In this document: positions 42,333 through 52,353 of the stretch, in pieces
Layout of the letters: every line of letters starts with the position of its first letter
Position numbering within the stretch: position 1 is the first letter of the stretch
NCBI GenBank assembly: GCA_947503965.1
Contig: CANNFU010000013.1
Coordinates: forward strand, 29,970 to 93,969
Origin: an uncultured Paracoccaceae bacterium
Lineage (GTDB): Bacteria; Pseudomonadota; Alphaproteobacteria; Rhodobacterales; Rhodobacteraceae
Direction: 5' to 3'
DNA: 64,000 nucleotides
Program-made: the position numbers and the translations under genes
Notes under the pieces: generated by a model
Told to the model about the DNA's origin: nothing
The model's database searches: none
Seen by the model: only the letters and a program-made list of their open reading frames with translations

Positions 42333-43637
42333 TCAAAGCGCAGATTGCAGTGTAACGCCTGCGATTGCAGGCTCACGGCGGCTTTGGCAGGTGGCGCGGG
42401 GGCAAATACGACAGGACACACCAACCTCAACGGGTGATGCTTCACCTTGCGGCGGGTCTGGCAGAACCAGCATCGTGCTGTGCAGAACCGGTGGCGCGTC
42501 AAACCGTGGTGATGCGACGGGCACGGCAATGGCATAACACAGAAAACGCGGGGACGGCACGCTGGGCAATACAACCTCGACACGCAGCGGCTGATTGGGG
42601 CGGCTTAACGCACCAAAGACCGGCCACAGCGGACAGGCACCACCTGTGCGCGGCAAGGCAAAACCGGGCACTGGCTTTGTGAACAGCGACGCGCCCGAAC
42701 TGTCACAAATCACCAGCCCCGACGGCGGATGGCCCTGGCCACGGGGCAAGCCCGAGATACGACGCAATACCGCGTCCAAGGGCGCACCAAACCGGTCGGC
42801 AAGACGCGCAGGATCATAGCCGGTGGCGCGACACACCAGTTCGAATTCGGTCAATGGCATCGCATGTGCGTCAGCGGCATATCGGATCGCAAACCGCTCC
42901 AACAACTGTGCCGCCGCCCCGGAGAGACCAGACGCCGCCACATAAGCCGGGACATCCGATTCCGAGACTTCAAGGTCGGGCAAATGAAACCCGCTCTGTT
43001 CCAGATGCTTCTCGACCCTTTCATAGGCGGTAAAGCCAGCATCCTCTTCGGCATCCGGTGTTTCAAGATAGGCGATCAACGCTTCGCTGCTGGCTGCAAG
43101 ACGCACACTGTCATTGTGGATATTCTCGTGAAAACGGCGCTGCCAATCATCATCAAGCTCTTCCGGGCCCACAAGAATGGATGACGACGACCGAATGGCC
43201 GTGACCGCCGATATCACCTCATGCAAGGCCGCGGAAAGCTGGGGATCATGCGCCATGCGGTCGTTTAATGCCTGCACGCGATCTTCCAAAGCGGCCAGGC
43301 GACGGGCCTGTGCCGCGATCAGACGGCTCCAACCCGGATAGCGGGCCGCTAATTCCTCGGCACGTGCGACCTCTGCCATGTCCCCGGCAATCGCGGCAGC
43401 CGCGCGCATTTGATCCAGCAGATCACTGTCGGCCCCTTCGGTCAGTAGCGTGGTATCAACGCCAAGCACCCGCGCAAGGTCAGACAGCAGCTTACCGCCG
43501 ATTCTACGGCGGTTATGCTCGATCAAGTTCAGATAAGATGGGGAAATCCCGACGGCTTGCGCAACCGCAGCCTGTCGTAATCCTTGATCAAGTCGCTTTT
43601 CGCGGATACGCGACCCTGTCAGACGACGATGTGGCAA
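42333..43637 (-). CDS. XRE-family regulator with DUF2083 domain (RamB/ScfR-type)
   Basis: 434-residue regulator. An N-terminal helix-turn-helix (IREKRLDQGLRQAAVAQAVG, ISPSYLNLIEHNRR) is followed by an IrrE-like middle and a C-terminal DUF2083 region ending in a cysteine cluster (CRICPRATCQSRREP). Relatives sense short-chain acyl-CoA and control acetate, propionate or methylcitrate genes. The start is a TTG at 43637 with AAGGGA 7 bases upstream. It is divergent from an ABC importer operon, which it may control. Confidence 0.87.
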   Translation of the reverse strand: MPHRRLTGSRIREKRLDQGLRQAAVAQAVGISPSYLNLIEHNRRRIGGKLLSDLARVLGVDTTLLTEGADSDLLDQMRAAAAIAGDMAEVARAEELAARYPGWSRLIAAQARRLAALEDRVQALNDRMAHDPQLSAALHEVISAVTAIRSSSSILVGPEELDDDWQRRFHENIHNDSVRLAASSEALIAYLETPDAEEDAGFTAYERVEKHLEQSGFHLPDLEVSESDVPAYVAASGLSGAAAQLLERFAIRYAADAHAMPLTEFELVCRATGYDPARLADRFGAPLDAVLRRISGLPRGQGHPPSGLVICDSSGASLFTKPVPGFALPRTGGACPLWPVFGALSRPNQPLRVEVVLPSVPSPRFLCYAIAVPVASPRFDAPPVLHSTMLVLPDPPQGEASPVEVGVSCRICPRATCQSRREPAIAGVTLQSAL

Positions 43638-43689
43638 TCAAAAATCCCTTAACGGTTTCAACTGCTTTCTGCGCATGCAGGAAAACAGA

Positions 43690-43729
43690 TTTACAATCAT
43701 TACACTATTTTTGTATACTACTTTACAAA
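43690..43729 (+). promoter_or_regulatory. Strong promoter with overlapping dyad before the HAAT operon
   Basis: -35 TTTACA (43690-43695) and -10 TATACT (43714-43719) are separated by 18 bases. A dyad TTTGTA (43710-43715) - 8 bases - TACAAA (43724-43729) overlaps the -10, a fitting place for repression by the divergent regulator. Confidence 0.65.
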
Positions 43730-43858
43730 TAAGTCCAGTAGTCTCAATGGTTTGTTGCTGATTTTACATAATCCCCCCGACACTGACAAAGCATCCAACA
43801 AATGCAGGCCGCGCGGACGAGGAGGTCCGATCGGCAAAAATCTTTAGGGAGGATAATA

Positions 43859-45223
43859 ATGTCCAATTCGAAATTCTCGCGTCGTGGCGTGCTCAAAACT
43901 GGTATGGTTGCCAGTGCGGGTCTTGCCGTGCCGCAGTATCTGCGTGCTGATGCGCATGCCGGCTTTACAAACGCACCGAGCGACAGCGAAGTCATTCTGG
44001 GCTTCAACGTGCCGCAGACGGGTCCATATGCTGACGAAGGCGCGGACGAACTGCGCGCCTATGAACTTGCCGTTGAACATCTGAACGGCGGCGGCGATGG
44101 CGGTATGCTGAGCACCTTCTCATCCAAGGTGCTGGACGGCACGGGTATTCTGGGCCGCGAGGTGAAGTACGTCACCGGTGATACACAGACGAAATCAGAC
44201 GCAGCCCGCGCATCCGCCCGGTCAATGATCGAAAAAGACGGGGCCATCATGATCACCGGCGGTTCGTCGTCGGGTGTGGCCGTGGCTGTACAGGCGCTGT
44301 GCCAAGAGGCGGGCATCATCTTCATGGCCGGTCTGACCCACTCCAACGATACGACGGGCAAGGACAAGCGGGCCAACGGTTTCCGCCACTTCTTCAACTC
44401 TTACATGTCTGGTGCGGCTCTCGCGCCGATCCTTGCTGCGCAATACGGCACGGACCGCAAGGCTTATCACCTGACTGCTGACTATAACTGGGGCTACACC
44501 ACGCAAGAGGCGATCCAGTCCTCGACCGAAGCGATGGGTTGGGAAACCGTCAACACGGTGCTGACGCCGCTGACGCAGACCGACTTTTCCTCTTACATCG
44601 CACCTGTTCTGAACTCGGGCGCGGATGTGCTGGTGCTGAACCATTACGGCGGGAACATGGTCAACTCTCTGACCAACGCGGTGCAGTTCGGTTTGCGCCA
44701 GGCAGAGGCCAACGGCAAGCAGTTCGAAATCGTCGTCCCGCTTTATTCTGAGCTGATGGCACGCGGTGCGGGCCAGAACATCGCCGGTATCCTTGGTTCG
44801 CAGAATTGGGACTGGAAACTGGAAAACCAGTTGGGCGACCGCTATTCGGGCACGAACGCCTTCGTTCGGTCGTTCGGTGAGAAGTTCGGCTTCCCGCCAA
44901 GCCAGGCCGCGCATACCTGCTATGTGCAAACGCTGCTTTATGCGGATGCCGTGACACGGGCCGGGTCGTTCAACCCCTGCGCGGTTGTCGAGGCGCTGGA
45001 AGGCTTCGAATTCGACGGTCTGGGCAACGGCCCAACCCTCTATCGTGCCGAAGATCACCAGTGCTTCAAGGACGTTGTCGTCGTGCGGGGCAAGGAAAAC
45101 CCCGAGAACGAATTCGATCTTGTGGAAATCGTAGAGGTGACACCGGTTGCGCAGGTCACATATGCACCTGACCATCCACAATTTGCGGGTGGCGCACTGG
45201 GGTCCTGTAACCCCGGCGCATAA
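43859..45223 (+). CDS. HAAT-family (branched-chain-type) ABC substrate-binding protein
   Basis: 454-residue periplasmic binding protein with a twin-arginine-like signal (SRRGVLKTGMVASAGLAVPQ). The mature fold is LivK/AmiC-type (VILGFNVPQTGPYADEG, MITGGSSSGVAVAVQ, GADVLVLNHYGG). The start is the ATG at 43859 behind AGGGAGGA. It is first in an operon with two permeases and two ATPases. The ligand may be an amino acid, amide or short acyl compound; the neighbouring acyl-type regulator hints at the last. Confidence 0.88.
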   Translation: MSNSKFSRRGVLKTGMVASAGLAVPQYLRADAHAGFTNAPSDSEVILGFNVPQTGPYADEGADELRAYELAVEHLNGGGDGGMLSTFSSKVLDGTGILGREVKYVTGDTQTKSDAARASARSMIEKDGAIMITGGSSSGVAVAVQALCQEAGIIFMAGLTHSNDTTGKDKRANGFRHFFNSYMSGAALAPILAAQYGTDRKAYHLTADYNWGYTTQEAIQSSTEAMGWETVNTVLTPLTQTDFSSYIAPVLNSGADVLVLNHYGGNMVNSLTNAVQFGLRQAEANGKQFEIVVPLYSELMARGAGQNIAGILGSQNWDWKLENQLGDRYSGTNAFVRSFGEKFGFPPSQAAHTCYVQTLLYADAVTRAGSFNPCAVVEALEGFEFDGLGNGPTLYRAEDHQCFKDVVVVRGKENPENEFDLVEIVEVTPVAQVTYAPDHPQFAGGALGSCNPGA

Positions 45224-45234
45224 GCCGCGATATC

Positions 45235-45258
45235 GGGCCATCGGTTTCCCGGTGGCCC
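45235..45258 (+). other. 10-bp hairpin after the HAAT binding-protein gene
   Basis: GGGCCATCGG and CCGGTGGCCC form a 10-bp stem (one T-G pair) with a TTTC loop, 12 bases after the stop codon. No T-tract follows. It is another case of a hairpin separating a binding-protein gene from its permeases. Confidence 0.6.
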
Positions 45259-45347
45259 CCACAGTTTCCAACAATCCGACCCGTCATGCGCACGGGCGAT
45301 TGCAATGGGCAGCCCTGCCCAGTCTCTAACCGATCAAAGGTCACATC

Positions 45348-46379
45348 ATGGACCAGTTTATTCTGCAAATCCTGAACGGGCTCGACAAAGGCTCTGCCTA
45401 CGCGCTGATCGCGTTGGGTCTGACACTTATCTTCGGCACACTCGGCGTTGTGAATTTCGCCCATGGCGCGCTGTTCATGCTTGGTGCTTTTGTCGCTGTT
45501 ACGCTGAGCAACGTGCTCACGCTCAGTCACAAGGTCGTGGATGAAACGCGGACCGACTTTCTGGGCAATCCGATGCAAGTCGATGTGCCCTACGTGCATG
45601 ATTGGTTCGGCGTCACCGCAGGCAATGCGATTATTGACTGGGCGGTGCCGCTGGCAATTCTGGTCGCCATTCCAATCATGGTCCTGATCGGCTTTGCGAT
45701 GGAGCGTGGGCTGATCAAACATTTTTACAAGCGCCCCCATGCCGACCAGATCCTTGTGACCTTTGGTCTGGCCATCGTCATTCAGGAAATCGTCAAATAC
45801 TTCTACGGGGCAAACCCCATTCCGACACCTGCACCGGATGCATTTGTCGGCAGCTTCGATTTCGGCGTGGCCTTTGGGTTTGATCCGAATGCGATCATCT
45901 ATCCCTACTGGCGGCTGGTCTACTTCTTCTTTGCAATCACGATCATCGGTGCGGTCTTTGCCTTCCTGCAATTCACCACCTTCGGGATGGTCGTGCGCGC
46001 AGGCATGGCTGACCGCGAGACGGTGGGCATCCTCGGGATCGACATCGACAGGCGGTTCACCATCATGTTCGGGATCGCCGCCGCCGTCGCGGGGCTTGCC
46101 GGGGTGATGTATGCCCCGATCAGTTCACCCAACTATCACATGGGGATGGATTTCCTTGTCCTCAGCTTTGTTGTGGTGGTTGTGGGCGGCATGGGGTCCC
46201 TGCCTGGTGCTGTGGCTGCCGGTTTCCTGCTGGGCATTCTGGAAAGTTTTGCCTCCATCCCCGCGGTCATCGACCTGCTGCCCGGTATCAACCAGGTCAT
46301 CATCTACCTTGTTGCCATTATCATTCTGTTGACGCGTCCGCGTGGCCTGATGGGCCGCAAGGGCGTGATGGAGGAATAA
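45348..46379 (+). CDS. livH: Branched-chain-type ABC permease LivH
   Basis: 343-residue inner-membrane permease with about eight predicted segments, opening LQILNGLDKGSAYALIALGLTLIFGTLGVVNFAHG, the LivH signature. It has a longer first periplasmic loop (about 60-95) than E. coli LivH. Three bases separate it from livM. Confidence 0.92.
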   Translation: MDQFILQILNGLDKGSAYALIALGLTLIFGTLGVVNFAHGALFMLGAFVAVTLSNVLTLSHKVVDETRTDFLGNPMQVDVPYVHDWFGVTAGNAIIDWAVPLAILVAIPIMVLIGFAMERGLIKHFYKRPHADQILVTFGLAIVIQEIVKYFYGANPIPTPAPDAFVGSFDFGVAFGFDPNAIIYPYWRLVYFFFAITIIGAVFAFLQFTTFGMVVRAGMADRETVGILGIDIDRRFTIMFGIAAAVAGLAGVMYAPISSPNYHMGMDFLVLSFVVVVVGGMGSLPGAVAAGFLLGILESFASIPAVIDLLPGINQVIIYLVAIIILLTRPRGLMGRKGVMEE

Positions 46380-46382
46380 GCC

Positions 46383-47582
46383 ATGCTCGGACTTGAGAAA
46401 AAGGACTTCCGGCTGCTGCTGATCGTCATCGGCCTGACGATGTTCGCACCCTTCATCCTCAACCCCTTTCCGGAAGGGTCAGAGATGGCGCAGTTCAACG
46501 CAGGTTACCCTGACCTGATGCAGCGTTTCGTGATCTTCGGGATCTTCGCGATCGGGTTCAACATCCTGTTCGGACTGACCGGGTATCTATCGTTCGGTCA
46601 CGCGGCCTTCCTGGGCGTGGGGTCGTATGCGGCGGTCTGGATGTTCAAGCTGCTCAGCATGAACGTCCTGCCTGCTATCATCCTCAGCGTGATTATCGCC
46701 GGGCTGTTCTCGCTGATCATCGGGTTTATCTCGCTGCGGCGGTCGGGCATCTACTTTTCGATCCTGACACTGGCCTTCGCGCAGATGTCGTTTGCGCTGG
46801 CCTATTCCGTGTTGACCCCGATCACAGGCGGCGAGACGGGGCTGCAACTGGCACTGGATGATCCACGTATCCTTGGCGTGTCGCAGACCGAAAGCGGAAA
46901 TATCCCTGTGCCTGCTCTGTTCGGGTTGGAAATGCGGTCGAGTTATGAGCTGGAGCTTGGCGCATGGCTATTTACCTTCAACGCAGGCTACTACCTCGCC
47001 GCGTTCTTCATGATCCTGTCTTTCTATCTGGCGATCCGCATCTTCCGCTCTCCTTTCGGGATGATGCTGCGGGCAATCAAGTCAAACCAGACACGGATGA
47101 GCTATACCGGCCTGAACGCCAAACCCTACACGCTCGCGGCCTTTGTCATCTCCGGCATGTATGCCGGGCTGGCTGGTGGGCTGATGGCCTCCATGGACCC
47201 GCTTGCGGGGGCTGAGCGGATGCAATGGACCGCCTCTGGCGAGGTCGTCTTGATGACCATCCTAGGCGGCGCTGGCACGCTGATTGGCCCCGTTCTTGGC
47301 GCTGGCATGATCAAGTATTTCGAAAACATCTTTTCCAAGATCAACGAGACCATCCTGCATGGCTGGTTCGCCTTCCTGCCCGACGGGCTTGAGAATTTCG
47401 TGGTCGCGCTCATCTACCCGTTCATCGGCAAAGGCTGGCACCTGACCCTTGGGATCGTCTTCATGCTGGTCGTGATCTTCCTGCCAGGTGGCCTGGTGCA
47501 AGGTGGCCAGAAGATCATGGGCCTCTTCCGGCGCAAGAAACCGGAGCCTACCAAACCAAACGCCACCGAACCGGCTGAATGA
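46383..47582 (+). CDS. livM: Branched-chain-type ABC permease LivM
   Basis: 399-residue permease partner. Motifs [25 protein letters not shown] and [28 protein letters not shown] are typical of LivM. The charged C-terminal tail ([11 protein letters not shown]) should be cytoplasmic. Confidence 0.92.
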   Translation: MLGLEKKDFRLLLIVIGLTMFAPFILNPFPEGSEMAQFNAGYPDLMQRFVIFGIFAIGFNILFGLTGYLSFGHAAFLGVGSYAAVWMFKLLSMNVLPAIILSVIIAGLFSLIIGFISLRRSGIYFSILTLAFAQMSFALAYSVLTPITGGETGLQLALDDPRILGVSQTESGNIPVPALFGLEMRSSYELELGAWLFTFNAGYYLAAFFMILSFYLAIRIFRSPFGMMLRAIKSNQTRMSYTGLNAKPYTLAAFVISGMYAGLAGGLMASMDPLAGAERMQWTASGEVVLMTILGGAGTLIGPVLGAGMIKYFENIFSKINETILHGWFAFLPDGLENFVVALIYPFIGKGWHLTLGIVFMLVVIFLPGGLVQGGQKIMGLFRRKKPEPTKPNATEPAE

Positions 47583-47594
47583 GGAGACAAGACA

Positions 47595-48353
47595 ATGGGT
47601 ATCCTTGAAGTCAAAGGCATCAATAAACGGTTCGGCGGATTGCAAGCGCTGGGGGACGTGAACCTCAGCGTGGCCGAGAACACGACCCACGCCATCATCG
47701 GGCCGAACGGGGCCGGCAAATCGACGCTCTTGAACGTGCTTGTTGGTAAACTGATCCCTGATAGCGGGTCAGTCATGTTCGACGGGCAATCGGTTCTGGG
47801 CCGTAAACCGCATGAAATAAACCAGATGGGTATTTCGCGGGTGTTCCAAACACCCGAGATCTTCAGCGATCTCAGCGTGTTCGAGAACGTCATGATCCCC
47901 TGTTTTGCCAAACGGGATGGGGCGTTCCGGATGCATGCAATCGAAAGCATCTTTGCCGAGCGTGGGATTCAAGAGCAGGCAGAGGCGATTCTTGAAGATG
48001 TGAACATGCTTGAGAAAAAGGACATGATTGCATCAAGCCTGTCGCGCGGCGACAAGCGGCGCTTGGAAATGGCGATGTGCCTTGTGCAGGATCCCAAGCT
48101 GCTTTTGCTGGACGAACCCACCGCAGGCATGGCCCGGGCGGATACCGAAAACACGATCAACCTGCTCAAGGAGATCAGACAGAAACGTGGGATCACGATG
48201 GCCATTATCGAACACGACATGAACGTTGTCTTCTCACTGGCTGAACGCATCACGGTGCTGGCCCAAGGCACACCGCTGGTTGAAGATACCCCCGACAACA
48301 TCAAAGGTCACCCAAAGGTCCGCGAGGCCTATCTGGGCGAAGCACAGGTCTAG
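47595..48353 (+). CDS. livG: Branched-chain-type ABC ATPase LivG
   Basis: 252-residue ATPase. Walker A GPNGAGKST, signature-like LSRGDKRRLEMAM, Walker B LLLLDEPTAGM, H-loop IIEHDMNVVF. It pairs with LivF. GGAGAC precedes the ATG. A pair of hairpins separates it from livF. Confidence 0.92.
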   Translation: MGILEVKGINKRFGGLQALGDVNLSVAENTTHAIIGPNGAGKSTLLNVLVGKLIPDSGSVMFDGQSVLGRKPHEINQMGISRVFQTPEIFSDLSVFENVMIPCFAKRDGAFRMHAIESIFAERGIQEQAEAILEDVNMLEKKDMIASSLSRGDKRRLEMAMCLVQDPKLLLLDEPTAGMARADTENTINLLKEIRQKRGITMAIIEHDMNVVFSLAERITVLAQGTPLVEDTPDNIKGHPKVREAYLGEAQV

Positions 48354-48355
48354 CA

Positions 48356-48401
48356 CCAAGACTTTTCAAAAAGTCTTGGCAAAACTCTTTGAAGAGTTTT
48401 G
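48356..48401 (+). repeat. Two back-to-back perfect hairpins between livG and livF
   Basis: CCAAGACTTTT and AAAAGTCTTGG (48356-48379) form an 11-bp perfect dyad with a 2-base centre. CAAAACTCTT and AAGAGTTTTG (48380-48401) form a 10-bp one. They touch each other and lie 2 bases after the livG stop. The similar AT-rich design suggests a repeated element family. Confidence 0.65.
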
Positions 48402-48425
48402 TTCCCGAATTCCGGAGACATCAAA

Positions 48426-49175
48426 ATGAACGCACCCTTCAACAAACACGCCAATAACGCGGCGACACATCCCGCCTATCTCAGCATCTGGGAGATTGAG
48501 GCGTATTACGGCGAAAGCTACATCGTCCAGAACATCAGCTTCAACATCCACGAAGGTGAAATCCTTGCACTTTTGGGCCGCAATGGCGCCGGAAAAACAT
48601 CCACCCTGCGCACCATCGCCCGGCTGGACGACCCGACCCTGACCCATGGTGAGATCTGGCTGGACCACAAACCGCTGCACGAAATGAAAAGCCATGAGGC
48701 CGCGCAAAACGGTATCTCTCTTGTGCCTGAAGACCGGCGGATCATCCCCGGCCTGACGGTTGAGGAAAATCTGCAACTGGCCCAGATTGCTCCGCCGCAT
48801 GGATGGTCATTGGACCGGCTGTACGATCTGTTCCCGCGGCTTGGGGAACGGCGCAAGCAGGAAGGCGTGACACTGTCGGGTGGCGAACAGCAGATGCTTT
48901 CGATCGCGCGCGCGCTGGCCCGTGACATCAAGGTGCTGCTGCTGGACGAACCCTACGAAGGGTTGGCACCCGTAATCGTGCAAGAAATCGCCAAGACACT
49001 TGGGATCATCCGCGATCAGGGCATCACAACGATCATCGTCGAACAAAATGCGGTTGCCGCGCTGAAACTGGCAGACCGCGCCGTCATCCTTGATACGGGC
49101 ACGGTGGTCTTTGACGGATCGGCGCAAGAGGTGCTCGAAGATGAAGCGTTGCGTGCGCAATACCTCGCGATCTGA
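48426..49175 (+). CDS. livF: Branched-chain-type ABC ATPase LivF
   Basis: 249-residue ATPase with Walker A GRNGAGKTS, signature LSGGEQQMLSIARA, Walker B VLLLDEPYEGLAP and H-loop VEQNAVAAL, the LivF pattern. The ATG at 48426 with GGAGA upstream was chosen over one nine codons earlier. Last gene of the importer operon. Confidence 0.92.
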   Translation: MNAPFNKHANNAATHPAYLSIWEIEAYYGESYIVQNISFNIHEGEILALLGRNGAGKTSTLRTIARLDDPTLTHGEIWLDHKPLHEMKSHEAAQNGISLVPEDRRIIPGLTVEENLQLAQIAPPHGWSLDRLYDLFPRLGERRKQEGVTLSGGEQQMLSIARALARDIKVLLLDEPYEGLAPVIVQEIAKTLGIIRDQGITTIIVEQNAVAALKLADRAVILDTGTVVFDGSAQEVLEDEALRAQYLAI

Positions 49176-49211
49176 CACCGGGCACTTACCTAAAATCTGA
49201 TCTTTTCCGTG

Positions 49212-49242
49212 AAATCGCCTTTACGAACTGTTAGGGCGATTT
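49212..49242 (+). terminator. Possible terminator after livF
   Basis: AAATCGCC (49212-49219) pairs with GGCGATTT (49235-49242); the T-run after it is short. A weak intrinsic terminator for the importer operon. Confidence 0.4.
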
Positions 49243-49287
49243 TGCGATTCTTGCCATCAGGTCACTAGCGTATTGGAGCCTGAACAG

Positions 49288-49722
49288 ATGGATACCACAC
49301 TTACATTTGCCCCGAAAACCGTCGCTGCAATCCCTTACATGGCAGAGCGCGAGCCGCCGCGTGACAATAAAGTACCTGTTGTGAAGGGCTTTGAAGGTGC
49401 CGCAACGCTGCCCGCCAACAAACCTTTCGTCGCACAGGTTGTCACGGCACGCTTGTCTGGCACCGAATTCCCCGAAAATCCTGGTGAAATCACACCGTCT
49501 GACCGGACGCTGCGCCCTTACGGTACACCCATGCTGCCCTACGAAAACAAGGAGCAGCCCCAAACGGAACCTGCCCTGGCGCAAGATACGGTGTCATCGG
49601 CAACACAGGTCGCGACGACAGAAACGCCCCCCAGCAAGGACAATGGGGATTTTGCCGTCGCCGACTCTGTGAATGAAAGCGCGGAAGTGCGGGAACCTGC
49701 CATAGGTGATGATCAAGCCTAG
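49288..49722 (+). CDS. Hypothetical Pro/Glu-rich soluble protein
   Basis: 144-residue protein, probably disordered in its last third (Thr/Glu/Pro-rich, acidic). There is no signal peptide or membrane segment. The ATG at 49288 is preceded by GGAG 9 bases upstream; a TTG five codons earlier is an alternative. It lies alone upstream of accB. I recognise no family. Confidence 0.55.
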   Translation: MDTTLTFAPKTVAAIPYMAEREPPRDNKVPVVKGFEGAATLPANKPFVAQVVTARLSGTEFPENPGEITPSDRTLRPYGTPMLPYENKEQPQTEPALAQDTVSSATQVATTETPPSKDNGDFAVADSVNESAEVREPAIGDDQA

Positions 49723-49840
49723 CATCTAATTTTCAATCTCCACCCGCTTCCCACCCTCGCCGGGTTGCCCTATAAGCATCAAAGCATTTGTGACGTAGCG
49801 TCGCGAACGCCAAGCAACAGGGCAACGGGCCGAGGACAAG

Positions 49841-50341
49841 ATGAGCAAAAACACCCCTCACGATAGCGATGTCAGCTTTATTCAGGCGCTGGCAGAACTG
49901 CTTCGCGAAAACGATCTGACTGAACTTCAGGTCAAGCGGGAATACGCTGAAAACGACAGCCTCAACGTGCGTGTCAGCCGCCAGACACAAACAATTATTC
50001 AGGCCAGCGCCCCTGCGGCACCAACGGCTGCCGCTGCTGCACCGGCAAGCACGCCGGCACCCGCCGCGGCCCCTGCCAATCACGAATCAAACGATCCGGC
50101 CAATCATCCCGGCGCGGTCACGTCGCCCATGGTCGGCACCGTTTATATGGCCCCCGAACCCGGTGCGGCGCCCTTTGTCAGTAGCGGCGCCACAGTAAAG
50201 GAAGGCGACACGCTTCTGATTATCGAGGCCATGAAGACGATGAACCATATCCCCGCGCCGCGCGCGGGTGTCATCAAACGGATTATGGTCGAAGACGGTG
50301 GCGCGGTCGAATTCGGCGCCCCTCTTGTGATCATCGAATAG
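49841..50341 (+). CDS. accB: Biotin carboxyl carrier protein of acetyl-CoA carboxylase
   Basis: 166-residue biotin carrier. An N-terminal helical part, an Ala/Pro-rich linker (about 56-90) and a biotinyl domain with the attachment motif EAMKTMNHI (Lys132) are seen. It carries CO2 between AccC and the transferase. accC starts 9 bases downstream. Confidence 0.96.
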   Translation: MSKNTPHDSDVSFIQALAELLRENDLTELQVKREYAENDSLNVRVSRQTQTIIQASAPAAPTAAAAAPASTPAPAAAPANHESNDPANHPGAVTSPMVGTVYMAPEPGAAPFVSSGATVKEGDTLLIIEAMKTMNHIPAPRAGVIKRIMVEDGGAVEFGAPLVIIE

Positions 50342-50350
50342 GCAGCGCCC

Positions 50351-51697
50351 ATGTTCGACAAAATCCTTATCGCGAATCGCGGCGAAATCGCCCTTCGCGT
50401 CGTGCGCGCCTGCCGCGAAATGGGCGTCAAATCAGTTGCAGTGCATTCGACGGCAGATGCGGACGCGATGCATGTGCGCATGGCGGACGAGGCCATCTGT
50501 ATCGGCCCGCCTTCGTCGGCACAAAGCTATCTGTCATTCCCGGCCATCATCTCCGCCTGTGAGATTACTGGCGCTCAGGCGATCCACCCGGGCTATGGGT
50601 TCTTGTCGGAAAACGCGGCTTTCGTGCAGGTCGTCGAAGACCATGACATCACATTCATCGGCCCCACCGCCGAACATATCCGGGTCATGGGGGACAAGAT
50701 CACCGCCAAGGACACGATGAAAGAGCTTGGCGTGCCTTGCGTTCCCGGCTCTGACGGTGGCGTGCCCACGCTTGATGACGCCAAGCGCATTGGCGCGGAA
50801 GTCGGCTATCCGGTCATCATCAAGGCGACGGCAGGCGGCGGCGGACGCGGAATGAAGGTCGCGCAAACAGCCGACGATATGGAACAGGCTTTCATGTCAG
50901 CGCGTGCCGAAGGCAAGGCGGCGTTCGGCAATGACGAAGTCTATATCGAAAAATACCTGACCACACCGCGGCATATCGAAATTCAGGTCTTTGGCGATGG
51001 CAAGGGAAACGCGGTCCATCTGGGAGAGCGGGACTGTTCGCTGCAACGCCGACACCAGAAAGTATTCGAAGAGGCGCCCGGCCCCTGCATCACCCCGGAA
51101 CTGCGCGCCCGCATTGGCAAGGTCTGCGCGGACGCCGTTGCCAAGATCAACTATATCGGCGCGGGAACCATTGAATTCCTGTTCGAGAACGATGAATTCT
51201 ATTTCATCGAAATGAACACGCGGCTGCAGGTCGAACACCCGGTGACGGAAAGCATTTTCGGCGTGGACCTGGTGCGAGAACAGCTGCGCGTTGCGGCTGG
51301 CCTGCCGATGTCGTTCACGCAGGAGGATCTGCAGATCAATGGCCATTCGATCGAAGTTCGCATCAATGCCGAAAAACTGCCTAACTTTGCGCCCTGCCCC
51401 GGTACGATTACGCAATATCACGCGCCGGGTGGCCTGGGCGTACGGATGGACAGCGCTTTGTATGATGGCTATCGGATCCCGCCCTATTACGACAGCCTGA
51501 TCGGCAAACTGATCGTCCATGGCCGCGACCGACCAGAGGCGTTGGCCCGGCTTGGCCGCGCCTTGGGAGAGCTGATCGTTGATGGTGTCGATACGACCGT
51601 GCCGCTTTTCCATGCATTGCTCGCCGAAGAGGCGGTTCAAACCGGCGAATACAACATTCACTGGCTTGAACACTGGTTGGAACAGAACCTAAACTAA
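50351..51697 (+). CDS. accC: Biotin carboxylase
   Basis: 448-residue ATP-grasp enzyme that carboxylates AccB-bound biotin, the first step of fatty acid synthesis. The start [20 protein letters not shown], the glycine-rich ATP loop ([14 protein letters not shown]), [13 protein letters not shown] and [14 protein letters not shown] are diagnostic. Confidence 0.97.
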   Translation: MFDKILIANRGEIALRVVRACREMGVKSVAVHSTADADAMHVRMADEAICIGPPSSAQSYLSFPAIISACEITGAQAIHPGYGFLSENAAFVQVVEDHDITFIGPTAEHIRVMGDKITAKDTMKELGVPCVPGSDGGVPTLDDAKRIGAEVGYPVIIKATAGGGGRGMKVAQTADDMEQAFMSARAEGKAAFGNDEVYIEKYLTTPRHIEIQVFGDGKGNAVHLGERDCSLQRRHQKVFEEAPGPCITPELRARIGKVCADAVAKINYIGAGTIEFLFENDEFYFIEMNTRLQVEHPVTESIFGVDLVREQLRVAAGLPMSFTQEDLQINGHSIEVRINAEKLPNFAPCPGTITQYHAPGGLGVRMDSALYDGYRIPPYYDSLIGKLIVHGRDRPEALARLGRALGELIVDGVDTTVPLFHALLAEEAVQTGEYNIHWLEHWLEQNLN

Positions 51698-51702
51698 GCG
51701 AT

Positions 51703-52353
51703 GTGAAAGATGTTGAGCCGCCCCTAACCCCGGAACTGCTTTTGCAGGCCTATCAGGTCGGCATTTTCCCCATGTCTGAAGGGCGCAACGACCCAGAGGT
51801 CTTCTGGGTTGATCCCAAAATGCGCGGCGTCTTTCCCCTTGATGGATTCCGGATTTCGCGCAGTCTGGCCAAAACCATGCGGCGGGGTCATTTCACCGTC
51901 ACGGCAGACGCCGCCTTTCAGGACGTTGTACGCGGTTGTGCGGATCGGGATGAAACCTGGATCAACGATACGATTTTCGCGCTGTACGCTGCGCTTTTCG
52001 CACGCGGTCACGCACATTCCATCGAAGTTTGGGAAAATGGCAACCTGGTCGGCGGCGTCTATGGTGTAACCATCGGTGCTGCGTTCTTTGGTGAAAGCAT
52101 GTTCAGCAAGGCAAAGGATGCGTCCAAAGTCGCGCTGGCCTATCTGGTGGACAGGCTGCGGATCGGGGGTTTTCAGCTATTTGATACGCAGTTTCTGACA
52201 CCGCATCTTGCATCCTTGGGCGCGGTCGAAATTCCGCGGGCAGCGTTCCAGAAACAATTGGCCGAAGCGGTGACAAGCGACGCATCATTCGCGGCGCAAG
52301 GGGCGATACCAACCGCTCAGGACGTGATACAGCGCAACGCCCAAACGTCGTAG
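51703..52353 (+). CDS. aat: Leucyl/phenylalanyl-tRNA--protein transferase
   Basis: 216-residue N-end-rule enzyme that adds Leu or Phe to N-terminal Arg/Lys of proteins destined for ClpAP. Motifs: LTPELLLQAYQVGIFPMSEG, FWVDPKMRGVFPLDGFRISRSL, DETWINDTIFALYAALFARG and FGESMFSKAKDASKVAL. The start is a GTG, 5 bases after the accC stop. Its 3' end overlaps the convergent DUF2155 gene by 37 bases. Confidence 0.95.
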   Translation: MKDVEPPLTPELLLQAYQVGIFPMSEGRNDPEVFWVDPKMRGVFPLDGFRISRSLAKTMRRGHFTVTADAAFQDVVRGCADRDETWINDTIFALYAALFARGHAHSIEVWENGNLVGGVYGVTIGAAFFGESMFSKAKDASKVALAYLVDRLRIGGFQLFDTQFLTPHLASLGAVEIPRAAFQKQLAEAVTSDASFAAQGAIPTAQDVIQRNAQTS

